28,519 nt of DNA. Origin: DATARH01 sp050181375. Its GTDB lineage: Bacteria > Pseudomonadota > Alphaproteobacteria > ATCC43930 > CGMCC-115725. Shown here in pieces: positions 18,258 through 26,678 of this stretch (position 1 is its first letter; every line of letters begins with the position of its first letter). The position numbers and the translations under genes were made by a program. The notes under the pieces are model-generated. The model was not told where the DNA came from, made no database searches, and was given only the letters and a program-made list of their open reading frames with translations. The stretch is taken from positions 1 to 28,519 of the forward strand of contig JBFXDF010000015.1 in NCBI GenBank assembly GCA_050181375.1, in the 5' to 3' direction.

Positions 18258-19643
18258 CTAACCGCCCAGCATCGTGAGCTGATCGGCGAAGCCGGCCTCG
18301 TCCTCGAGGCAGCGCAGATCGAGCACGACACGGCCGCCCTCGATGCGGCCGATCACCGGCACCGGCAGCGTCCGCAGCCGTCGCGCCAGCGCCTCGACCG
18401 CGCCGCCTCCGGCGGCGAGCGGCGCCAGCGCCAGCCCGGCGCTCGGCAGCAGCGACACCGGCAGCGCGCCGCTGCCGATCTGGCTGCTGGTCTCGACGAT
18501 CTCGACCGACGCCTGCCCGCCGAGCGCCCGCGCGACGGGCGGATGCAGCCGTTCGGCGAGCGCGGCGAGCGCGGCGCGCTGTCGGGTCAGGAGCCGCAGC
18601 GCCGGCAGCCGCGCCGCCAGCCGATCGGGGTCGGCGTAGAGGCGCAGTACGGCTTCGAGCGCGGCGAGGCGGATCTTGTCGAGCCGCAGCGCGCGCTTGA
18701 GCGGGTTTTTTGCCAGTCTGGCGATCAGATCGGCGCGGCCGACGACAAGCCCGGCCTGCGGCCCGCCCAGCAGCTTGTCGCCGCTGAACGTTACGAGATC
18801 GGCGCCCGATTTCAGCGACTCGGCGACGGTCGGCTCGTGCGGCAGCCCCCAGCGGTCGAGATCGACCAGCGTGCCGCTGCCGAGATCCTCGACAAACGGC
18901 AGGCCGCGCTGATGCGCGAGGGCCGCGAGCCGGCCGGGCGGCACCGCGGCCGTGAACCCGCGGATTTCGTAATTGCTTGTATGCACCTTGAGGATCAGCG
19001 CGGTTTCCGGACCGACCGCGCCGGCAAAATCGCGCAGATGCGTGCGGTTGGTCGTGCCGACCTCGCGCAGCCTGGTGCCGGCGCGCTGCATGATGTCGGG
19101 CAGGCGGAACGCGCCGCCGATCTCGATCAGCTCGCCGCGCGACACGATCGTCTCGCGATCCTCGGCCAGCGCGTTCAGCGCCAGCAGCAGCGCGCCGGCG
19201 TTGTTGTTGACCGCGAGCGCCGCCTCGGCGCCGGTCAGCCGCCTGAGCCAGAACGCGACATGGTCGTCGCGCTCGCCGCGCCGGCCGCTCTCGATGTCGT
19301 ATTCGAGGTTCGATGGCGCACGCATCGCCTCGACCGCCGCCGCGACGGCCTCCTCCGGCAAGGGGGCGCGGCCGAGATTGGTGTGCAGCACGGTGCCGGT
19401 CAGGTTGAACACGCGGCGCTGCGACGGCCGCGTCAGCCGGTCGAGCGCCGCGCCGCCGGCCGCGACGATTTCCTCGGTCGAGGCAGGCAGGCCGGCGGCC
19501 CGGCGTTCGGCCAGCGCCTCGCGTACCGCGTCGAGCACCAGCGCGCGGCCGTGCCGCTCGATCAGCGCGGCGGCCTCGGGGGCGCTCAGCACCCGATCGA
19601 CCGAGGGCAGGCCGGCGCGGCGGTCGCGCGGGGCGGCGTTCAT
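18258..19643 (-). CDS. selA: L-seryl-tRNA(Sec) selenium transferase
   Basis: SelA converts seryl-tRNA(Sec) into selenocysteinyl-tRNA(Sec) with selenophosphate as donor, using pyridoxal phosphate. The 461-residue protein has the family length; conserved stretches include NLTGTVLHTNLGRAPL (80-95), AVNNNAGALLLAL, GELIEIGGAFRLPDIM (170-185) and SGDKLLGGPQAG with PLP lysine Lys290. The ATG at 19643 overlaps the selD stop as ATGA, so selA is translationally coupled to selD. The frame is open far upstream, but that DNA is selD in another frame. selB, which usually follows selA, is not here: the next gene is the convergent bdhA. Confidence 0.95.
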   Translation of the reverse strand: MNAAPRDRRAGLPSVDRVLSAPEAAALIERHGRALVLDAVREALAERRAAGLPASTEEIVAAGGAALDRLTRPSQRRVFNLTGTVLHTNLGRAPLPEEAVAAAVEAMRAPSNLEYDIESGRRGERDDHVAFWLRRLTGAEAALAVNNNAGALLLALNALAEDRETIVSRGELIEIGGAFRLPDIMQRAGTRLREVGTTNRTHLRDFAGAVGPETALILKVHTSNYEIRGFTAAVPPGRLAALAHQRGLPFVEDLGSGTLVDLDRWGLPHEPTVAESLKSGADLVTFSGDKLLGGPQAGLVVGRADLIARLAKNPLKRALRLDKIRLAALEAVLRLYADPDRLAARLPALRLLTRQRAALAALAERLHPPVARALGGQASVEIVETSSQIGSGALPVSLLPSAGLALAPLAAGGGAVEALARRLRTLPVPVIGRIEGGRVVLDLRCLEDEAGFADQLTMLGG

Positions 19644-21886
19644 TCGGCCGGTATGCGGTCGAGGCGCCCGCGCTGCGGCATGGCGGCGCATCCCGCTTGC
19701 AGCGCGACCAGCGGCTGCCCGCGAGCGCTGGCGACAACGGCGCCGATCGCGGCGGCGCGGTAGCCGAGGCCGACCAGCTCGGCGACGCAATCGGCGGCGC
19801 GCTCGGCGGGGACCCCGGCGAGCAGCCCGCCGGCGGTCTGCGGGTCGATCAGCAGCGCCGCGAAGCCGGGATCGGCAGCGGCCTGCTCCGGGGCAAGCGC
19901 CTCCAGGGCAGCGGCGTTGCCGCCGTGCAGCGAACTGGTGAGGCCGCTCGCCAGCAGATCGCGCGCGCCGTCCAGCGCCGGGATGGCCTCCGGGTCGAGA
20001 ACCGCCGCCATGCCCGACGCTGTCAGCATCTCGCTGAGGTGCCCGAGCAACCCGAACCCGGTCACGTCGGTACAGGCGGTGGCGCCGTGCGCGACAAGGC
20101 ACGAGGACGCGGCGGCGGCGGATTGCCGCATCGCCGCAACGGCGGCCGCGAAGCTCCGCGGCGTCGCGCGGCCGCGCATCTCGGCGGCGAGGATCACCCC
20201 GGTCCCGAGCGGCTTTGTCAGCACGAGGCGGTCTCCGGGCAGCAGCCCGCCTTTTTTCAGGATGCGGCCGGGGCGGGTGCGTCCGGTCACCGCGAAGCCG
20301 AGGCCCGGTTCGGCGCCCTCGGCGCTGTGACCGCCGATCAGCACCGCGCCGGCTCCTTCCAGCACCTCGACGCCGCCCCTGAGCATATGGAAAAGGTCCT
20401 GCTCCATGATCGCCGGATCGGACGGCGGCAGCGTCGCGATCGCCAGCGCCGTTTCCGGCAGCCCGCCCATCGCGTAGATGTCGCCGAGCGCGTGGTTGGC
20501 CGCGATGCGCCCGAACAGATACGGGTCGTCGATCATCGCGCGGAAGAAATCGACGGTTTGCAAGAGGGGCGGCGCACCCGGAAACGACACTACGGCGGCA
20601 TCGTCCGGGCTGGCGAGGCCGAGCGATACCTCCGGTTTCGCGACCGGTTGGAGCCGCGCCATCGCGCGCGCCAGCACCTGCGACGGCACCTTTGCGGCGC
20701 AGCCGCCGCAACGCATCGCACCCTGGCCCGCCGCGTCGGCTTCCTCGGCCATGAACCGCAGATCGGTATATTTCCGCATCCAGCGCCGGTCGATCCAATC
20801 CTTGAGCCGCCACAGGTTGCGGCCGTATGCGGCGAACGGCCCGCGCGAGGCGACGGCACGTCCGTCGCCGGTGCCGATCAGCGCCAGCGCGCGCTTCTGC
20901 GGCACGGCGCGGCGCAGCTTCCGGCCGGCGAGCGCCCGCCGCAGATTGTCGGCGAGGGGCGGCCCGGCGCGCACCGCGTAGACGCCCGCCTTCTCGCGCG
21001 GATGCCCCGCCATCGCCGCGATATCGCCGGCCGCGAACACCGTTGCGTCGCCCAGCGAGCGCAGCGTCTCGTCGACCATGAGAAACCCGCGGTCGTCGAG
21101 CGGCAGGCCGGTGCCGGCCAGCCAGGGCGCGCCGCTCGCGTCGGTCACCCACAATGCTTCGTCGAATTCGATTGCTCCGCCATCGGCCGCGATCAGCCGC
21201 CCCGGTTCGACGGACGCCACCGGCTTATCGGTCAGCACCCGCACGCCGCGGTGTTCGAGAAGGCGGGAGAGCACATCCCGCGCGCCACGATTGTGCGACG
21301 GCAGCAAGCCGTCGCGCGTCACCAGGGTTACGTCGGGCGCGCCCGCGAGCACGGCCGCCAGCCGGTGCGTCGCCGCGAGCGTCAGCTCGACACCGCCGGC
21401 GCCGCCGCCGACAACGGCGAGCCGCAAATCGGACCGCCCGGCGGCGCGGGCCAGCAGCGCTTCCCAGCGCCGGCCGAACCGGTCGATCGGCTTGACCGCG
21501 ACGGTATGCTCGGCGGCGCCGGGCACGTCGTCGCTGCGCGGCGTCGAGCCGATATCGAGCGAGACGACGTCGTAACGAAACGGCGGGTGATCGCGGCACA
21601 GAACCCGGCGCGCCGCGCGGTCCAGCCCGACCGCCTCGTCGTGGATCAGCCGCGCCCCGGCGAACCGCGCCAGCCGCACCAGATCGATGTGGCATTCGGA
21701 AAAATCGTAGGCGCCGGCGACATAGCCCGGCAGCATGCCCGAGTAGGGCGTCTCGAGGTCGCGCGTAATCAGCGTCAGGCGCACGCCGGGCACTGGCCGC
21801 ATGCCGAAGCGCTTCAGCACATGCACATGCGCATGGCCGCCGCCGACAAGCACGAGATCCCGGTTGATCGGGAGAGCGGATCGCAT
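19640..21886 (-). CDS. selD: Selenide, water dikinase fused to an FAD/NAD(P) oxidoreductase
   Basis: The C-terminal part (about 388-748) is SelD, which makes selenophosphate from selenide and ATP: MRCGGCAAKV gives the catalytic pair Cys396 and Lys399 (CxxK), and GGHSAEGAEPG, TKPLGTGVI and TDVTGFGLLGHL follow in the expected order. The catalytic residue is Cys, not Sec. The N-terminal part (about 8-345) is a pyridine-nucleotide-disulfide-oxidoreductase fold with dinucleotide motifs VLVGGGHAHVHVL (12-24) and AVVGGGAGGVEL (157-168) and AAGDIA (285-290). This resembles the N-terminal-to-SelD family TIGR03169; it may supply reduced selenide. The 748-residue length fits the known fusions. No clear ribosome-binding site precedes the ATG at 21886. 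Confidence 0.94.
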   Translation of the reverse strand: MRSALPINRDLVLVGGGHAHVHVLKRFGMRPVPGVRLTLITRDLETPYSGMLPGYVAGAYDFSECHIDLVRLARFAGARLIHDEAVGLDRAARRVLCRDHPPFRYDVVSLDIGSTPRSDDVPGAAEHTVAVKPIDRFGRRWEALLARAAGRSDLRLAVVGGGAGGVELTLAATHRLAAVLAGAPDVTLVTRDGLLPSHNRGARDVLSRLLEHRGVRVLTDKPVASVEPGRLIAADGGAIEFDEALWVTDASGAPWLAGTGLPLDDRGFLMVDETLRSLGDATVFAAGDIAAMAGHPREKAGVYAVRAGPPLADNLRRALAGRKLRRAVPQKRALALIGTGDGRAVASRGPFAAYGRNLWRLKDWIDRRWMRKYTDLRFMAEEADAAGQGAMRCGGCAAKVPSQVLARAMARLQPVAKPEVSLGLASPDDAAVVSFPGAPPLLQTVDFFRAMIDDPYLFGRIAANHALGDIYAMGGLPETALAIATLPPSDPAIMEQDLFHMLRGGVEVLEGAGAVLIGGHSAEGAEPGLGFAVTGRTRPGRILKKGGLLPGDRLVLTKPLGTGVILAAEMRGRATPRSFAAAVAAMRQSAAAASSCLVAHGATACTDVTGFGLLGHLSEMLTASGMAAVLDPEAIPALDGARDLLASGLTSSLHGGNAAALEALAPEQAAADPGFAALLIDPQTAGGLLAGVPAERAADCVAELVGLGYRAAAIGAVVASARGQPLVALQAGCAAMPQRGRLDRIPAE

Positions 21887-21914
21887 CGCGCCGAACTATG
21901 CCCGAGCCTCGACT

Positions 21915-21943
21915 GTGCGCCAATTCGGTTCGGCGCGGCGCAC
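21915..21943. promoter_or_regulatory. Inverted repeat upstream of selD
   Basis: GTGCGCC (21915-21921) and GGCGCAC (21937-21943) are perfect 7-bp inverted arms 15 bases apart, 29 bases before the selD start. The position would suit an operator or a leader hairpin. GC-rich inverted repeats arise easily by chance in this genome, so the call is weak. Confidence 0.25.
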
Positions 21944-22038
21944 CCCGCCGGCTGAACGGAGCCGCGGCGTCATATCGCATGCAATAGGTCGGCGTCAGCC
22001 GCGAGTTGCGCCTGGCACGAATTTGCGGTTCTGTTTTC

Positions 22039-22064
22039 GGAACGGAGTTACCGCACCTTTTGTT
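22039..22064 (+). promoter_or_regulatory. EcfG-like promoter of the PAS histidine kinase gene
   Basis: GGAAC (22039-22043) is followed after 17 bases by TGTT (22061-22064), a match to the EcfG consensus GGAAC-N16/17-CGTT except for the first base of the -10 element. The predicted start near 22072 is 16 bases before the GTG start chosen for the kinase gene. Confidence 0.5.
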
Positions 22065-22087
22065 CTACATGGCTGACGGTATCGCCG

Positions 22088-24064
22088 GTGCATCCTCAGG
22101 ACCTTGCCATAAAACCCGCTGCGAAAATGATGCCCGTGGCATGCCTGGTGCCCGGCAGCGACCAGTTGTTCCGACTCCTGGTCGAGGGCGTGATCGATTA
22201 TGCGATCTTTCTGCTCGATGCCGAGGGCCGGATCACGACCTGGAACTCCGGCGCGGAGCGGATCAAGGGCTACCGCGCGGACGAGGTAATCGGGTCGCAT
22301 TTTTCACGCTTCTACACCGAGGAGGATCGGCTCGCCGGGGTCCCCGACCGCGTGCTGCGCACGGCGGCGGACACCGGGCGGTTCGAGACCGAGGGCTGGC
22401 GCGTGCGCAAGGACGGCACGCGGTTCTGGGCCAATGTCGTGATCGACGCGATCCGCGACCGCGACGGCCGGCTGATCGCCTTCGCCAAGGTCACCCGCGA
22501 CATGACCGAGCGGGTCGGGGCGCAGACCGCGCTGCGCGAAAGCGAGGAACGCTTCCGTATCCTCGTGCAGGGCGTCGCCGATTACGCGATCTACATGCTC
22601 GATCCGGATGGCCGCATCACCAACTGGAACCTCGGCGGCGTGCGGATCAAGGGCTACACGGCAAAGGAGATCGTCGGCCAGCATTTTTCGGTATTCTTCA
22701 CCGAGGAGGACCGGGCGAAAGGCGAACCCGAGCGCGAGATCGCGACGGCGACCCGCGACGGGCGGTTCGAGGGCGAGGGTTGGCGGGTGCGCCGGGACGG
22801 GACAATGTTCTGGGCCGGCGTCGTACTCGACCGGATACTCGACCATGACGGCAACCTGCTCGGCTTCGCGAAGGTTACCCGCGACCTGACCGAGAAGAAA
22901 AAAGCCGAGGAGGAGCTCGAGAGGACCCGCGCGGCCTTCGCGCAGGCGCAAAAGATGGAGGCCATCGGGCAGCTGACCGGCGGCGTCGCGCACGATTTCA
23001 ACAATCTGCTGACGGTGATCACAAACAGTCTCGATCTTCTCGATACCCAGCGTGACGAAACCGAGAAGCGCCGGATCATCGAAATCGCGCATCGCGCCGT
23101 CGAACGCGGCGCCGCGCTGAACCAGCAGCTGCTTGCGTTTTCCCGCCGCCAGCCGCTGCGGCCGGAGCCGCACGACATCAATGTGCTGATCGGCGGGTTC
23201 GAGGCGGTGCTGCGGCGCGCCTGCCGGGAAGCGATCGATTTCGATCTCGACCTGGCGCCGGTCCCGGCGGCGGCCACGATCGACGCCCAGCAATTCGAGA
23301 CGGCGCTCTTAAACCTCGTTGTCAACGCGCGCGACGCGATGCAAGCCGGCGGGTCGCTGACCATTACGACGCGGCTCGAGGACATCGATGAGCCTCGCGC
23401 CCGGACCATGTCGGACATAACCGCCGGGCGCTACGTCAAGGTCTCGGTTTCCGATACCGGTCAGGGCATGACCCCGGAGGTCGCTGCCCGCGCGTTCGAA
23501 CCGTTCTTCACGACCAAGGAGGTCGGCAAGGGCAGCGGGCTCGGGCTCAGCCAGGTTTACGGCTTTGTCGCTCAATCGGGCGGGTATGCCGCGATCGCCA
23601 GCACACCAGGCGCGGGCACCACGGTGAGCCTGTACCTGCCCGCCGCCGATGCCACCCGCGCCGCCGATCGGGCGCATCCGAAGCCTCTGGCAGCAGCCGC
23701 GAAAGCGAAAATTCTTGTCGTGGAAGACGATCCCGACGTGCTCGATGTCGCTGTCGAGAGCCTGCGGATGCTGGATTATGACGTGCTGACGGCGCCCGAC
23801 GCCCCGAGCGCGCTCGCCGTGCTGCGCCGCGACCCGAATATCCGGATCCTGCTCAGCGATATCGTGATGCCGCAGGGCATGAACGGCGTCGAGCTGGCCC
23901 GCGAGGCGATCCGGCTGCGTCCCGATTTGCGGGTGCTGCTGGCCTCCGGATACCCGATGGCCGCGCTGCCGTGTAACGGCGGCCGGCCGGTATTGGACGA
24001 ATTCCCGTTTCTCAGCAAGCCTTACCGCTGCTCTCAATTGGCCGCGGCGCTGCGGGCCTTGTAG
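22088..24064 (+). CDS. Soluble PAS-PAS hybrid histidine kinase with receiver domain
   Basis: This 658-residue protein is a cytoplasmic sensor kinase without membrane segments. Two PAS domains (about 25-140 and 153-268) are close copies: FRLLVEGVIDYAI and FRILVQGVADYAI lie 128 residues apart, and each ends FAKVTRDxTE. The phosphoacceptor is His302 (GGVAHDFNNLLT); the ATPase domain shows NLVVNARDAM, DTGQGM and GKGSGLGLSQVYG. A C-terminal receiver starts ILVVEDDPDVL and has phospho-acceptor Asp591 (LLSDIVMP) and a late SKPY lysine. The ligand or cofactor is unknown, and no partner regulator is adjacent. The GTG at 22088 is provisional; ATGs at 22127 and 22130 leave the PAS domains intact and also lack a Shine-Dalgarno. 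Confidence 0.9.
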   Translation: MHPQDLAIKPAAKMMPVACLVPGSDQLFRLLVEGVIDYAIFLLDAEGRITTWNSGAERIKGYRADEVIGSHFSRFYTEEDRLAGVPDRVLRTAADTGRFETEGWRVRKDGTRFWANVVIDAIRDRDGRLIAFAKVTRDMTERVGAQTALRESEERFRILVQGVADYAIYMLDPDGRITNWNLGGVRIKGYTAKEIVGQHFSVFFTEEDRAKGEPEREIATATRDGRFEGEGWRVRRDGTMFWAGVVLDRILDHDGNLLGFAKVTRDLTEKKKAEEELERTRAAFAQAQKMEAIGQLTGGVAHDFNNLLTVITNSLDLLDTQRDETEKRRIIEIAHRAVERGAALNQQLLAFSRRQPLRPEPHDINVLIGGFEAVLRRACREAIDFDLDLAPVPAAATIDAQQFETALLNLVVNARDAMQAGGSLTITTRLEDIDEPRARTMSDITAGRYVKVSVSDTGQGMTPEVAARAFEPFFTTKEVGKGSGLGLSQVYGFVAQSGGYAAIASTPGAGTTVSLYLPAADATRAADRAHPKPLAAAAKAKILVVEDDPDVLDVAVESLRMLDYDVLTAPDAPSALAVLRRDPNIRILLSDIVMPQGMNGVELAREAIRLRPDLRVLLASGYPMAALPCNGGRPVLDEFPFLSKPYRCSQLAAALRAL

Positions 24065-24103
24065 CCGCCCGGCCGCAACCTGGTGCCGGCGGGACCGTCG
24101 AGC

Positions 24104-24784
24104 CTAGCCGCTGGCGGTCGTCACCAACACCCAGTTCGGATCGCCGGAGCGGGTGTCGCGGGCAAACGTCCAGAAATCGGTCTTTTCCGCCGGGTCCTCG
24201 GGATGTCCATCGACGACGCTGCCGTCATGGGCGCGCAGCACATTGACCTGGTCGGTGACGAACTTGACCGTGACCCGCGCGCCGCGGCCGGCGAGATTGG
24301 CCTCGACAATATCGATCGACTTCAGCTGCAGGATGCGGGTTTCGAGCGTCTCGCCGGCCGCCTCGCGCTCGTCGATGGCCGTGCTGAACGGCTTGAAGAC
24401 CTCGTCGCTGAGCAGCGGACGCAGCTGCGCCTTGTCGCCGGCGGCGAAGGCGGCGACGATCATCTCGAACGCGGTCCGCGCCCCCTCGAGAAACGCGGTC
24501 GCATCAAAGCCGGCGTCGGCGGAACGGATCCGTTCGAGCCCCGCCGCCACCGCGTCGGGCGGTTTTGTGGTGGGCAATGGCGGGCGCACCGCGGCGCCAT
24601 GCGCGCCCAGCGGAACGACGTTGCCGGCGATCTCGTCGCCGGCGCGCCGGGCCGGACGGGAAAACGATTCCGGCCGCCTCTCGTTGCCGGTGCGCCGCCC
24701 CAGGACGCTGCGCAGCCGCAGGATCAGAAACGCCGCGACCATCGCGAACAAAATTATGTCGAAATAGTGCGGGAAATCACCCAT
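24104..24784 (-). CDS. timA: Tim44-domain membrane protein (TimA)
   Basis: This 226-residue protein has one N-terminal membrane segment (about 8-24, FDIILFAMVAAFLILRL), a variable basic/Pro-rich linker and a C-terminal Tim44-like domain (about 90-226). That domain opens FLEGARTAFEMIVAAFAAGDKAQLRPLLS and ends FARDTRSGDPNWVLV. In alphaproteobacteria TimA is the homologue of the mitochondrial import adaptor Tim44; its bacterial role is not settled. The divergent secB and nearby dnaQ form the neighbourhood usually seen around it. The ATG at 24784 has no strong ribosome-binding site. Confidence 0.85.
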   Translation of the reverse strand: MGDFPHYFDIILFAMVAAFLILRLRSVLGRRTGNERRPESFSRPARRAGDEIAGNVVPLGAHGAAVRPPLPTTKPPDAVAAGLERIRSADAGFDATAFLEGARTAFEMIVAAFAAGDKAQLRPLLSDEVFKPFSTAIDEREAAGETLETRILQLKSIDIVEANLAGRGARVTVKFVTDQVNVLRAHDGSVVDGHPEDPAEKTDFWTFARDTRSGDPNWVLVTTASG

Positions 24785-24847
24785 TGAATTCAGGAATCCC
24801 GATCGCTGCGGATTAGCCGGCGACGATCCGTACCGGCATGTTTACGT

Positions 24848-24876
24848 TAGATAGTCGGCCCGCCCACCCGGCACAA
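24848..24876 (-). promoter_or_regulatory. Candidate sigma-70-type promoter of timA
   Basis: On the minus strand TTGTGC (24876-24871) and TATCTA (24853-24848) are 17 bases apart, each matching four of six consensus bases. A start near 24841 would give a leader of about 57 bases to timA. The same divergent spacer (24785-25046) must hold the secB promoter, but I see no convincing one. Confidence 0.35.
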
Positions 24877-25046
24877 CCCAAGGCAAATGTCCGGGCTCGC
24901 CATTGCGGCGGACGGCGAGATTGCCCGCTTGCGCCAATTCATGCTAGCGGGATCGCGAACCGGCGGTCGCCGTCCCCCCATGACAGCGGAACTGAACGGG
25001 TCGCCCGCTCCCGCGCGATCGCGCGCATCCACCCGGAGGACAAGAC

Positions 25047-25571
25047 ATGGCATCGGACGCGACCGGCAACGGCCCCCTCCCGGGCGGACCCGGAGACGCT
25101 CAGGCGGAGCAGCAGGGTCAAGCACAGCAGCTGCTGGTCAACGCCCAGTATATAAAGGACCTGTCGTTCGAGAACCCGCGCGCGCCGAACAGCTTGCGGC
25201 CGCAAACGACGCAGCCGCAGGTCGAGATCAACGTCGATGTCCGGGCGCAGAACCTCGGCCCCGACACGTTCGAGGTCGTGTTGACGATAAAATCGAGCGC
25301 CAAAATCCAGGAGGAGGCGCTGTTCCTGGTCGAATTGGCCTATGCCGGGGTCGTCACCGTGCGCAACGTGCCGCAGGAACACCTCAGCGCGGTCGTGCTG
25401 GTCGAAACCCCGCGCCTCTTGTTTCCGTTCGCTCGCAACATCATCGCCGACACCACGCGCGATGGGGGTTTCCCGCCGCTGATGATCAATCCGATCGATT
25501 TCGCCGAATTGCTGCGGCGGAACTCTGCGGCGCCAACGGAAGCGCAAGCCGGCGGGACCGCGATGGCCTGA
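25047..25571 (+). CDS. secB: Protein-export chaperone SecB
   Basis: SecB keeps preproteins unfolded and delivers them to SecA; it works as a tetramer in the cytoplasm. The 174-residue protein shows the family order: QYIKDLSFENPRAP, VNVDVRAQNL-like strand, ALFLVELAYAGVVTV, and the highly conserved RLLFPFARNIIADTTRDGGF followed by PPLMINPIDF. The N-terminus and C-terminus carry the Gln/Ala/Gly-rich extensions usual in alphaproteobacteria. GGAGG precedes the ATG at 25047. It converges on dnaQ with a 21-base gap. Confidence 0.96.
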   Translation: MASDATGNGPLPGGPGDAQAEQQGQAQQLLVNAQYIKDLSFENPRAPNSLRPQTTQPQVEINVDVRAQNLGPDTFEVVLTIKSSAKIQEEALFLVELAYAGVVTVRNVPQEHLSAVVLVETPRLLFPFARNIIADTTRDGGFPPLMINPIDFAELLRRNSAAPTEAQAGGTAMA

Positions 25572-25592
25572 ACCGGCCCGAGGGGCGAACCG

Positions 25593-26279
25593 TCAGCCGG
25601 AAACGGCGCCAAGCCACAGCGGCGATTTTATTGCCGCCAGCATGGCCCGATGCGCCGCCAGTTCCTCCTCGCTAGGCCGATGCGGCCTGGGCGGGCGCGG
25701 TTCGCGCAGCGCGGCGTCCGCCAGATGCAATCCGGCAGCGCCGATCCCCGCCGCAAGATCGAAGGCCGGCTGACGCCCGCCGAGCAGCTCGAGGTAAACC
25801 GACGCCAGCAGACCGCAATCGATGTCGGCGCCGTGCCTTTCGCGCGCGCTCAGATCGATCTCGAAGCGCCGGCACAGCGCGTCGAGGCTCGCGGGCGCGC
25901 CCGGAAAGCGCTGGCGCGCCATTGTCAGCGTGTCGACAAACGGACAGGCGAGCGGCGGCCGATCGAGCCGCGCCAGTTCGGCGTTGAGAAAGGCGAGGTC
26001 GAACTCGGCGTTGTGGATGACGACCGGCGAATCGGCGATAAAGGCCAGCAGCTCGTCCGCGATTTCGGCGAACCGCCGGTGTTCCGCCAGAAATTCGGCG
26101 CTGAGTCCGTGCACCGCATAGGCATCCGCGGGGACGTCGCGTTCGGGATTGACGTAGCAGTGAAATTTCCGCCCGCTCGGGACGCAGCGCAGCAACTCGA
26201 TGCAGGCGATCTCGACGATCCGATGCCCGTCATGCGGATCGAGGCCGGTCGTCTCGGTGTCGATCACGATCTCCCGCAT
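25593..26279 (-). CDS. dnaQ: DNA polymerase III epsilon subunit (3'-5' proofreading exonuclease)
   Basis: DnaQ proofreads for the replicative polymerase. The 228-residue protein carries the DEDDh active site: Asp7 and Glu9 (VIDTETTG), Asp94 (VIHNAEFD), His149 and Asp154 (RHGADID). NPERDVPADAYAVHGLS is the conserved second half of the first exonuclease region. The C-terminus (PPRPHRPSEEELAAH) fits the linker to the polymerase-binding segment. The ATG at 26279 follows GGGGAGAGG; longer upstream starts are not supported. In many alphaproteobacteria coaE lies directly before dnaQ; here that position holds a 400-bp gene-free stretch and then pilus genes. Confidence 0.95.
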   Translation of the reverse strand: MREIVIDTETTGLDPHDGHRIVEIACIELLRCVPSGRKFHCYVNPERDVPADAYAVHGLSAEFLAEHRRFAEIADELLAFIADSPVVIHNAEFDLAFLNAELARLDRPPLACPFVDTLTMARQRFPGAPASLDALCRRFEIDLSARERHGADIDCGLLASVYLELLGGRQPAFDLAAGIGAAGLHLADAALREPRPPRPHRPSEEELAAHRAMLAAIKSPLWLGAVSG

Positions 26280-26678
26280 CGCCTCTCCCCTGGTTTGGGC
26301 AATATCGGCTCGGGTTGGATCGCCTTTGAGCCGTGACCGGGCTTGATCCACCCGGGTCGGTTTAGCCGAGGTGCCATCGCGGCGCCAGCGACCCGGTCGC
26401 GCAGCATCGTTTGTGGTTCGGCAATCCCTTCTCCGGCGGCGTCGAGATGACCGACAGGAGTTGCGGTGTTGCGGCGAACGTGCCCCTCGCGCACCGAATC
26501 GGAGCGCGGTCGCGCCGACCCGCCGCTTCGCTGTCGCCGAGCAAGGCGGTCAGCTTTCGCATGTCGATTGCATGACGCTGCTGCCGGCGCTTTTGTCGGT
26601 GCCGCGATCCCGGCCGCGTTGTTCCACTGCGCCGGGTCGTCAGCGCAGCGGTCGGAGCCGGCTGGGGCGGGCATCGCG
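26280..26678. other. 399-bp gene-free spacer with a degenerate palindrome
   Basis: This stretch lies between the tadG-like stop and the dnaQ start, both on the minus strand. Open frames cross it but show no family-like sequence, membrane segment or ribosome-binding site, and I judge them chance frames in GC-rich DNA. The only structured element seen is the palindrome at 26336-26357. No terminator with a T-run is visible after the tadG-like gene, and no coaE is present. Confidence 0.55.
26336..26357. repeat. Degenerate REP-like palindrome with CTTGA loop
   Basis: ACCGGG (26336-26341) and CCCGGGT (26351-26357) pair with one bulge around a loop starting CTTGATC. The loop and GC arms match the cluster at 15020-15140, so this is probably a decayed member of the same interspersed family, located upstream of dnaQ. 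Confidence 0.5.

Noticed and set aside
18020..18331. 103-residue minus-strand frame across the repeat-rich spacer
   Set aside because: It overlaps the selA end in another frame and translates the CAGGG repeats; the sequence shows no protein pattern.
19644..21152. Upstream extension of the selA frame to 964 residues
   Set aside because: This is an out-of-frame reading of selD; SelA alignment starts at 19643 and the ATGA overlap with the selD stop is typical coupling.
19697..21955. 752-residue plus-strand frame opposite selD
   Set aside because: Antisense of selD with no recognisable domains; selD is certain.
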